Of a stretch of 64,000 bases of DNA, positions 57,762-64,000 are shown one piece after another (positions within the stretch are counted from its first letter, which is position 1; each line of letters starts with the position of its first letter). This DNA is from Anaerolinea thermophila UNI-1 (GTDB lineage: Bacteria > Chloroflexota > Anaerolineae > Anaerolineales > Anaerolineaceae): positions 620,001 through 684,000 of the forward strand of contig NC_014960.1 in NCBI RefSeq assembly GCF_000199675.1, in the 5' to 3' direction. A program made the translations under genes and the position numbers. The notes below the pieces were generated by a model. The model was not told the origin of the DNA and searched no databases. It saw only the letters and a program-made list of their open reading frames with translations.

Positions 57762-59048
57762 ATGTCAGGAATGATCAACGAGTTTGAAATGGCTCAACGC
57801 CAGTTCGATCATGTCGCGAGCCTGATGCATCTGGATCCGCAGGTGGCAGAATTCCTGCGCTGGCCCATGCGTGAGTATCATTTCCGCATCCCGGTGCGCA
57901 TGGATGATGGCACAATCCGCACCTTCCAGGGTTTCCGTGTGCAGCACAATGATGCCCGCGGTCCCAACAAGGGTGGCATTCGTTTCCATCCTGCCGAGAC
58001 TATTGATACCGTGCGCGCGCTGGCTTTCTGGATGACCTGGAAATGTGCTGTAGCAGATTTGCCCCTCGGCGGTGGCAAAGGTGGTGTGGTCATTGACCCG
58101 GCAACCCTCTCAACGGCTGAAAAGGAACGCCTGTGCCGCGGGTATGTGGACATCATGTGGCGCAATCTCGGTCCCCGCACCGATGTGCCCGCGCCAGATG
58201 TGGGTACTACCCCGCAGATGATGGGCTGGATGATGGATGAGTACTCCAAACTGGTCGGACAGTACACCCCCGGCGTGATTACCGGGAAACCCCTGGGCGG
58301 CGGCGGATCTGCTGGGCGCACTGAAGCCACCGGTTACGGCGTCATCTACACTGTGCGCGAAGCCATGAAAATGCTGGGAATTGACTCCAGGGGTACGGTT
58401 GCCGCCATTCAGGGCTTTGGCAATGTGGCTCAGTACGCCGCGATTGGCTTTGTGGAAATGCTGGGCGGGAAAGTGGCTTGCGTGTCCTACTGGGATCGCG
58501 AGGACCGCTGCGCTTACACCGTTTCCAAAGAGGGTGGTATTGACCCGCACTTCCTGATGTCCATCACCGATCAGTACGGCACCATTGATAAGAACAAAGC
58601 CGTTGCCGCCGGCTATAAGATTGAAGATGGCGAAGCCTGGATTACCAAAGAAGCCGATGTACTCATTCCCGCGGCACTCTCCGGCACCATCAACGCCGAA
58701 ACGGTTAAGGGTGTGCACGAGCGCGTGAAGATCGTGGCGGAAGGCGCTAACGGTCCCACTACCCCCGAAGCCGATGAGCTCTTCAAAGCCCGCAACATCT
58801 TTGTCATTCCTGATTTCCTGTGCAATGCCGGCGGTGTAACCGTTTCGTACTTCGAGAGTGTCCAGAACGACATGAACTACTACTGGACGAAAGAAGAAGT
58901 CCTCAGCCGTCTGGATACCAAGATCACCACAGCCTTCCATGGTGTGGTTGAGATGGCGCAGAAGCAAGGCGTCTTCATGCGCGATGCCGCTTACATGGTG
59001 GCGATTGACAAGGTTGTCAAAGCCATGCAACTGCGCGGCTGGATCTAA
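57762..59048 (+). CDS. gdhA: glutamate dehydrogenase (Glu/Leu/Phe/Val dehydrogenase family)
   Basis: A 428-residue oxidoreductase. The catalytic region P-L-G-G-G-K-G-G (~residues 105-112) and the V-P-A-P-D-V-G-T segment (~140) are intact, and the C-terminal NAD(P) Rossmann domain starts near G-F-G-N-V-A. It interconverts glutamate and 2-oxoglutarate plus ammonia. GAGGAG 7 bases before the ATG sets the start. It is flanked by terminators on both sides, so it is monocistronic. Confidence 0.93.
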   Translation: MSGMINEFEMAQRQFDHVASLMHLDPQVAEFLRWPMREYHFRIPVRMDDGTIRTFQGFRVQHNDARGPNKGGIRFHPAETIDTVRALAFWMTWKCAVADLPLGGGKGGVVIDPATLSTAEKERLCRGYVDIMWRNLGPRTDVPAPDVGTTPQMMGWMMDEYSKLVGQYTPGVITGKPLGGGGSAGRTEATGYGVIYTVREAMKMLGIDSRGTVAAIQGFGNVAQYAAIGFVEMLGGKVACVSYWDREDRCAYTVSKEGGIDPHFLMSITDQYGTIDKNKAVAAGYKIEDGEAWITKEADVLIPAALSGTINAETVKGVHERVKIVAEGANGPTTPEADELFKARNIFVIPDFLCNAGGVTVSYFESVQNDMNYYWTKEEVLSRLDTKITTAFHGVVEMAQKQGVFMRDAAYMVAIDKVVKAMQLRGWI

Positions 59049-59068
59049 ACTTCTTTCAGCCTCAACCG

Positions 59069-59099
59069 GCGCCTGCCAGATGGCAGGCGCTTTTTCCTT
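59069..59099 (+). terminator. terminator of gdhA
   Basis: Stem GCGCCTGCCA / TGGCAGGCGC (59069-59090), followed by TTTTTCCTT. It lies 20 bases after the gdhA stop. Confidence 0.9.
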
Positions 59100-59161
59100 A
59101 ACAAATGGTAAATTCCGGTCAATTCAAGAGCCTGCGCCTTGACCGTCTCACCGTTGGGGGT

Positions 59162-59167
59162 TATAAT
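59162..59167 (+). promoter_or_regulatory. -10 box of the polysaccharide operon
   Basis: TATAAT, 26 bases before ATG 59194 of the regulator gene. It gives a short leader; no clear Shine-Dalgarno is present (GGAAC only). Confidence 0.45.
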
Positions 59168-59193
59168 TCAACAACTGAATTTTGGAACTTCCT

Positions 59194-59697
59194 ATGACCC
59201 TTCAGCCAGAAGCCGAGCGCGATCTCATCATTTTAGAACACATTGAGCAAAACCCGGATGCCACACAGGCGACACTGGCGGCTCAACTGGGCGTTGCGGT
59301 CGGGACGATCAACTGGCATCTCAAACGCTTGATTGAAAAGGGCTATATCAAAGTGCGCCGCGCCGAGCGGCGCAAATTGCGTTATATCATCACTCCCGAA
59401 GGCATTGCCCTGCGCGCCCGCCTGACGATGGATTACATTCAAACCTCTTTCCGCCTCTACCGGCTGGTGCGTCAGCGCACCATCGAAGCCTTGACGCAGG
59501 TACAAGAGCACGGTATTCGCATGGTTCGCGTGGTGGGGGATGGGGATGTTGCCGAAGTCTGCCGGTTGACCTGTCTGGAACGGGGGATGCAGGTGGTGGA
59601 AGATGAGCACGCGCCAGCGCTCACCATTCAGGGGCTGAAAATTGTGCTGATGGGCGATGGATTTGACCACAAGGAGGAGGAAAACCATGCAAGTTGA
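59194..59697 (+). CDS. winged-helix (MarR-like) regulator of polysaccharide genes
   Basis: A 167-residue DNA-binding protein. The winged helix-turn-helix is at ~10-70 (A-T-Q-A-T-L-A-A-Q-L-G-V-A-V-G-T-I-N-W-H-L-K-R-L). A C-terminal alpha/beta domain (~100-155) has a V-V-G-D-G-D-V-A-E-V-C segment. Similar EPS-associated MarR-type regulators sit at the head of exopolysaccharide operons, which fits the GDP-fucose and export genes that follow. The start ATG 59194 is chosen over TTG 59182. It overlaps the next gene by 11 bases. Confidence 0.72.
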   Translation: MTLQPEAERDLIILEHIEQNPDATQATLAAQLGVAVGTINWHLKRLIEKGYIKVRRAERRKLRYIITPEGIALRARLTMDYIQTSFRLYRLVRQRTIEALTQVQEHGIRMVRVVGDGDVAEVCRLTCLERGMQVVEDEHAPALTIQGLKIVLMGDGFDHKEEENHAS

Positions 59698-60649
59698 GTC
59701 TTTCTGGCACGGAAAACGGGTGTGCGTCACCGGCGGGGCGGGGTTTCTGGGACAGTTCGTGCAGAAAAAACTGCGCGAGCGCGGCGTTTCTCAGGAGCAG
59801 ATTTTCGTTCCTCACTATCCTGAGTATGATCTGGTCAAGCCAGAGGATGTGCGCCGTGTGCTGGATGATTCCCGTCCGGATGTCATCATTCACCTTGCCG
59901 CTCATGTGGGAGGGATTGGTGCAAACCGCGAGCATCCTGCCGAGTTCTTCTACGACAATTTGATGATGGGCGTGCAATTGATGCACGAAGCATGGAAAAA
60001 GGGTGTAGGCAAATTCGTTGCCATTGGCACGGTATGTGCCTATCCCAAATTCACCCCCGTGCCTTTCAAGGAAGATGATTTGTGGAACGGCTACCCGGAA
60101 GAAACCAACGCGCCTTACGGGCTTGCCAAGAAGATGTTGCTGGTCATGGCGCAAGCCTACCGCCAGCAGTACGGCTTCAACGCCATCTTCCTTTTGCCGG
60201 TTAACCTGTATGGTCCTGGTGATAACTTTGACTTGCAATCCTCACACGTCATTCCGGCGATGATTCGCAAGTTCATCGAAGCCGAAGAAGCCGGAAAGGA
60301 TGAGGTAGTTTTGTGGGGCGACGGTTCGCCGACACGCGAATTTCTCTATGTGGAAGATGCCGCCGAAGGCATTGTGCGGGCAACTGAAGCCTACGAGGGC
60401 TCTGATCCTGTCAACCTGGGTTCCGGGTATGAGATTCGCATCCGCGACCTGGCAGAACTGATTGCCCGCCTGACGGGCTATTCCGGAAAAATTGTCTGGG
60501 ATACTACCAAGCCCAATGGTCAGCCGCGCCGAGCGCTGGATACCACCCGCGCTGAAAAGTACTTCGGCTTCCGCGCGCGTACCAACTTCGAGGAAGGACT
60601 GCAAAAGACCATTGAGTGGTACCGCCAGAACCGCCATAAGATTGCGTAA
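59687..60649 (+). CDS. fcl: GDP-L-fucose synthase
   Basis: A 320-residue extended SDR. The NADP motif T-G-G-A-G-F-L-G is at residues 15-22. The active site includes Y144 and K148 (Y-G-L-A-K-K), and the P-V-N-L-Y-G-P-G segment is characteristic of Fcl/WcaG. It turns GDP-4-keto-6-deoxymannose into GDP-L-fucose for surface polysaccharide. AAGGAGGAGG sets ATG 59687, which lies within the regulator's last codons. A GDP-mannose dehydratase gene is not in the window. Confidence 0.88.
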   Translation: MQVESFWHGKRVCVTGGAGFLGQFVQKKLRERGVSQEQIFVPHYPEYDLVKPEDVRRVLDDSRPDVIIHLAAHVGGIGANREHPAEFFYDNLMMGVQLMHEAWKKGVGKFVAIGTVCAYPKFTPVPFKEDDLWNGYPEETNAPYGLAKKMLLVMAQAYRQQYGFNAIFLLPVNLYGPGDNFDLQSSHVIPAMIRKFIEAEEAGKDEVVLWGDGSPTREFLYVEDAAEGIVRATEAYEGSDPVNLGSGYEIRIRDLAELIARLTGYSGKIVWDTTKPNGQPRRALDTTRAEKYFGFRARTNFEEGLQKTIEWYRQNRHKIA

Positions 60650-60688
60650 GGAAAGAATCATCCCGGCAGGTTTGCCGGTGGAGTCAGC

Positions 60689-61546
60689 ATGACGACCGTG
60701 AAGAATCATTCCTACCCCATCACTTACCTGCGTCCCGCCAGCGGCTGGATGCCGCTCGACCTTGCCGCTTTGTGGGAGTACCGCGAGTTGATTTATTTCC
60801 TCACCTGGCGGGATATCCGCGTGCGCTACAAGCAAGCCCTGCTGGGCATCGGTTGGGCGATTCTTCAGCCGGTCTTTCACATGGTGCTGTTTACGGTCAT
60901 CTTTGGACGGCTTGCCGGGTTGAAGCCTGATGCCGGTATCCCCGAGCAACTGTACCCCATCTTTTCCTTCGCGGCGTTGTTGCCCATGCAGTTGTTCCAG
61001 CAAGCCCTTCAGCGTTCCAGCATCAGTCTGGTGCAGAATGCCAACCTGCTCACCAAGGTCTATTTCCCGCGCCTGATTATCCCGCTTTCGGCGGCGGGTG
61101 CGGCGCTTGTGGATTTCTTCTTTGCCATGCTGGTACTGGGCGGGCTGATGGTGGCGTATCAGGTGCCGGTGACCGCGCGCCTGCTCTGGCTCATCCCGCT
61201 GACCTTGCTGGCAGTGCTGGCGGCGCTGGCAATCGGCTTGTGGCTTTCGGCACTGAATGTTCAGTACCGCGATGTCCAGCATATGATTCCTTTCCTCATT
61301 CAGGCGTGGATGTATGCCTCGCCGGTTGCCTACTCCATAGATGTCATCCCGGAGTCGGGTATCTGGCGCTGGGTGTATGCGCTCAATCCCATGGCGGGGG
61401 TTATTCAGGGGTACCGCTGGGCATTGCTGGATGCTACTCCACCGGCAGGTTTTTTGTGGGTTTCGGTAGCGGTGGTGGTCGTCTTGCTGATTTCCGGGCT
61501 GTATTACTTCCGCGCCATGGAGCGCACTTTTGCGGATACGGTGTAA
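60689..61546 (+). CDS. wzm: ABC-2-type polysaccharide exporter permease (Wzm-like)
   Basis: A 285-residue permease with six membrane helices. The W-R-D-I-R-V-R-Y-K-Q-A-L-L-G-I-G-W-A-I-L-Q-P motif before the first helix is the hallmark of polysaccharide/polyol phosphate exporters (PF01061). It forms the channel for the lipid-linked polymer together with the adjacent ATPase. The next gene starts one base after its stop. Confidence 0.9.
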   Translation: MTTVKNHSYPITYLRPASGWMPLDLAALWEYRELIYFLTWRDIRVRYKQALLGIGWAILQPVFHMVLFTVIFGRLAGLKPDAGIPEQLYPIFSFAALLPMQLFQQALQRSSISLVQNANLLTKVYFPRLIIPLSAAGAALVDFFFAMLVLGGLMVAYQVPVTARLLWLIPLTLLAVLAALAIGLWLSALNVQYRDVQHMIPFLIQAWMYASPVAYSIDVIPESGIWRWVYALNPMAGVIQGYRWALLDATPPAGFLWVSVAVVVVLLISGLYYFRAMERTFADTV

Positions 61547-61547
61547 G

Positions 61548-62804
61548 ATGAGCGATTGGGCGATTCGAGTAGAGAAAATAGGCAAACAATACCGCATTGG
61601 CACGCTGAACAGCCAGCGTTACCAGACGTTGCGCGATGCCATCACTGGCTTGTTCGACCGTTCCGCACGCAATGTGGTCTCCGGGCGCATCTGGGCGTTG
61701 AAGGATGTCTCATTCGAAGTGCGTCAGGGGCAAGTGCTGGGCATTATTGGGCGCAACGGCGCGGGAAAAAGCACCCTACTCAAGATCCTCTCCCGCGTGA
61801 CTCAGCCTACCGAGGGCTTTGGCGAAATTCGCGGGCGGGTGGGGTCCCTGCTGGAAGTGGGTACGGGGTTTCACCCGGAACTGACAGGGCGGGAGAACAT
61901 TTACCTGAACGGCGCCATTTTGGGCATGAAACGCCGCGAAATCGAGCGCAAATTCGATGAGATTGTCGAGTTTGCCGAGGTGGGTGCATTCATTGATACA
62001 CCCGTCAAGCGCTATTCCAGCGGCATGTACCTGCGCCTGGCGTTTGCGGTGGCGGCACATCTTGAGCCGGAAATTCTGGTGGTGGACGAGGTCCTGGCGG
62101 TGGGCGATGCCGAGTTTCAGCGCAAGTGCCTGGGCAAGATGAGCGATGTGGCGCAGGAAGGGCGCACGGTGCTGTTCGTCAGCCATAACATGAGCGCCAT
62201 TTTGCGCCTGACTCAGGAAACGCTGGTCATCGAAAAAGGGCGTCTGAAGATGCGTGCGCCCACACCTGAAGCGGTGGATTACTATCTCTCTCAGGGCTAT
62301 TCTCAGGAAGGACAGCGCACCTGGGATGCCGATGAAATTCCCCCTGAGGCGGCGCCTTTCCGCCCGTGCGCGGTGCGCATTGTCAACGCCGAGGGCAAGG
62401 TCACCGAGACCGTGCGCTCCACTGAACCCTTCCATATTGAAGTTGAATATGCTCTCGATGCGCCCATCACCGGCTTGCGGGTGGGTGTTTACCTGATGAG
62501 CATGCGCGGGGAGTACATCTTTACGTCGTTTGATACGGATGACCCTCAGCGCTTCGAGCGTTATCCGGTGCGGCAAACCGGCGTATATGTCAGCCGTTGT
62601 ACCGTGCCGGCAGACTTATTGAATGAAGGACGTTATGCGGTGGGAATCAACGCCAGTTCCTTCCGTGTGCGCCGGTATTTTCAGGATGATCAGGCTTTGA
62701 GTTTTACGGTGGATGCGACCGGTGCGCCCGGCACGCACTGGACAGAAGCCCGGTTGGGTCCACTGCGTCCGCGTTTGGACTGGAAAATTGAGGTGAAAGC
62801 ATGA
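61548..62804 (+). CDS. wzt: ABC polysaccharide exporter ATPase with C-terminal carbohydrate domain (Wzt-like)
   Basis: A 418-residue ATPase. Walker A is G-R-N-G-A-G-K-S-T (~residues 69-77), the signature is Y-S-S-G-M-Y-L-R-L-A-F (ABC signature variant common in Wzt/TagH), and Walker B is I-L-V-V-D-E-V-L-A-V-G-D. The C-terminal ~150 residues form a beta-rich Wzt_C domain that recognises the polymer's capped end. It starts one base after the permease stop and overlaps the next gene by 4 bases. Confidence 0.92.
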   Translation: MSDWAIRVEKIGKQYRIGTLNSQRYQTLRDAITGLFDRSARNVVSGRIWALKDVSFEVRQGQVLGIIGRNGAGKSTLLKILSRVTQPTEGFGEIRGRVGSLLEVGTGFHPELTGRENIYLNGAILGMKRREIERKFDEIVEFAEVGAFIDTPVKRYSSGMYLRLAFAVAAHLEPEILVVDEVLAVGDAEFQRKCLGKMSDVAQEGRTVLFVSHNMSAILRLTQETLVIEKGRLKMRAPTPEAVDYYLSQGYSQEGQRTWDADEIPPEAAPFRPCAVRIVNAEGKVTETVRSTEPFHIEVEYALDAPITGLRVGVYLMSMRGEYIFTSFDTDDPQRFERYPVRQTGVYVSRCTVPADLLNEGRYAVGINASSFRVRRYFQDDQALSFTVDATGAPGTHWTEARLGPLRPRLDWKIEVKA

Positions 62805-64000
62805 AAGCGGCAGGCAAGCAAGTCATCAAGCAATTTTTGGGGCAGATTCCATTTACTGCCGAACTGTACTGGCTCTTGCGCCAGAATGGCAAGCCCATTC
62901 GCACGCGCTTCAGCCTGAAGCACCTGCAAAGCGAACTACCCGAAATGGTGCGTCAGGCGGAAGCCATGCGTCGGGTAGTGGAAACCAGCAAAAATGTTTT
63001 CATTTTTGCCACCTTGCATTACTGGATTGAGCATACTGCCCTGCTAGGCATGGCGCTGGCGGCGCAGGGTCACCGCGTGACTCTGGGCTTTTTGCCCTAT
63101 GCCGAGTGGCAGGAACCCATTAATCTCTTTGATTTACGCCGTCAGAACGCCTACGCCCGTAAGGTGTTGAGCACGGCAGAGCCGTGGTTACATCCGGTTT
63201 CATTTTTGAATAATCGTCCAACGGTTGTGCGCCTGCCTGATGAGGTCATGGATGCCGTGCGTCTGGTTTCGAATTACGATGCTCAGTACACCCTGCAGGT
63301 AGAAGACGTTGACCTGGAGAGCGGGATTTACAAACTGCGTTTGGAGCGTAACACCGAGGCGGCGCGTACGCTGTACCCCTACCTGAAAGCCAACCGCCCG
63401 GATGTGGTGATTGTTCCCAACGGCACCATTCAGGAACTGGGCGTAGCCTATCGCATTGCCCGCATCTTGAACATTCCCGTAGTCACCTATGAATTTGGCG
63501 ATCAGCGTCAGCGCATCTGGCTGGCGCAGAATGCTGAGGTGATGCGTCAGGAAACCGATGCCCTTTGGGAAGCGCATCAGGGCGCTTCGCTGACTCCCGA
63601 ACAACTGGAGCGCATGCGCGCCCTGTTCATGGCGCGCCAGCGCGGCGCGTTGTGGGAGAACTTTGCCCGTCAGTGGCAGGGTACGCCCGCGCAGGGCGGC
63701 AACACTATCCGCGAGCAGTTGCGTCTGGATGAGCGCCCGCTGGCACTGCTTGCGACCAATGTTCTGGGCGACAGCCTCACCCTGGGGCGACAGGTCTTCT
63801 CGCAGAGCATGGCGGAGTGGATTGAGCGCACCGTGCAGTACTTTGCCGGACGCCCGGATGTGCAGTTGGTCATCCGCATTCACCCCGGCGAGGTGCTGAC
63901 TCACGGGCAATCCATGATGGATGTGGTCAAGCGTGTTCTGCCGCGCCTGCCGGAGCATATCCGCCTGATTGGACCAAAAGAGAAGATCAATACCTACGAT
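62801..64000 (+). CDS. capsule polysaccharide biosynthesis-like protein (partial, runs off the end)
   Basis: The first 400 codons of a larger protein. A Rossmann-like half (V-V-I-V-P-N-G-T-I-Q-E-L-G-V-A-Y-R-I-A at ~205-223) is followed by a GT-B-like second half with A-L-L-A-T-N-V-L-G-D and V-I-R-I-H-P-G-E (~350-357), the pattern of KpsC/LipB-type capsule proteins (PF05159). It probably makes or modifies the glycan moved by the Wzm/Wzt pair. Its ATG overlaps the ATPase stop by 4 bases, and the open frame continues past 64000. Confidence 0.78.
   Translation, partial: MKAAGKQVIKQFLGQIPFTAELYWLLRQNGKPIRTRFSLKHLQSELPEMVRQAEAMRRVVETSKNVFIFATLHYWIEHTALLGMALAAQGHRVTLGFLPYAEWQEPINLFDLRRQNAYARKVLSTAEPWLHPVSFLNNRPTVVRLPDEVMDAVRLVSNYDAQYTLQVEDVDLESGIYKLRLERNTEAARTLYPYLKANRPDVVIVPNGTIQELGVAYRIARILNIPVVTYEFGDQRQRIWLAQNAEVMRQETDALWEAHQGASLTPEQLERMRALFMARQRGALWENFARQWQGTPAQGGNTIREQLRLDERPLALLATNVLGDSLTLGRQVFSQSMAEWIERTVQYFAGRPDVQLVIRIHPGEVLTHGQSMMDVVKRVLPRLPEHIRLIGPKEKINTYD

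Overview
The window looks like a chromosomal segment from a Chloroflexota bacterium, most likely class Anaerolineae (Anaerolinea-like). This is judged from the 16S/23S sequence style and from a gene set typical of that phylum: an F420-type LLM oxidoreductase, a VanW/LCP/CAP-domain envelope set, a secreted protein ending in a YLPAVLR tail, and a translin next to a membrane Cas4-like nuclease. No database search was possible, so the genus is a guess. No phage, insertion sequence, CRISPR array or tRNA gene was seen.

Layout. (1) 1-13.9 kb, + strand: a catabolic island. It holds the end of one molybdenum hydroxylase, a CoxG-like protein, an NCS2 purine/pyrimidine permease, small unknowns, a complete three-subunit molybdenum hydroxylase (FAD, 2Fe-2S, Moco), a four-subunit biotin-dependent Na+-pumping decarboxylase, a metal-dependent cyclase/hydrolase and a frameshifted GNAT-like gene. 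An AllH-like (DUF2877) gene follows on the other strand. (2) 15-16.5 kb: a response regulator and an inositol-phosphatase-family enzyme. (3) 16.5-23.5 kb, - strand: a full trpEGDCFBA operon behind a T-box leader and a near-consensus promoter. (4) 23.5-30.2 kb, - strand: a seven-gene Mrp Na+/H+ antiporter plus a coiled-coil membrane protein. (5) 30.3-31.9 kb: a PerR-like regulator, a ferritin-like protein and MscL. A 13-bp motif is shared between the perR and ferritin promoters, with a related copy at the mrp promoter. (6) 32-36.5 kb: a Ddl-like ATP-grasp, an LLM oxidoreductase, a lipoprotein, a DUF3592-like protein and a HEPN/MNT pair. (7) 36.5-49 kb, - strand: an envelope and glycolipid block (L,D-transpeptidase, two large membrane proteins, a flippase-like protein, a GT2, LCP, Trm112-like, CAP and VanW proteins). 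(8) 49-54.3 kb: an rRNA operon, 16S-23S-5S, with no spacer tRNA. (9) 54.4-57.5 kb: SSB, translin, a Cas4-like nuclease split by an in-frame TGA, and an LCP-like lipoprotein. (10) 57.7-64 kb: glutamate dehydrogenase, then a polysaccharide export operon (winged-helix regulator, GDP-fucose synthase, ABC permease and ATPase, capsule-type protein running off the end).

How parts may work together (inference): the Na+-exporting decarboxylase and the Mrp antiporter would both feed a sodium cycle. The Mo-hydroxylases, the purine-type permease and the AllH-like gene suggest anaerobic use of N-heterocycles. The PerR-like protein probably controls itself, the ferritin-like gene and perhaps mrp. The best candidate for something undescribed is the translin plus split membrane Cas4-like module at 54.9-56.3 kb, whose Fe-S ligands and nuclease residues are spread over two reading frames separated by one stop codon.
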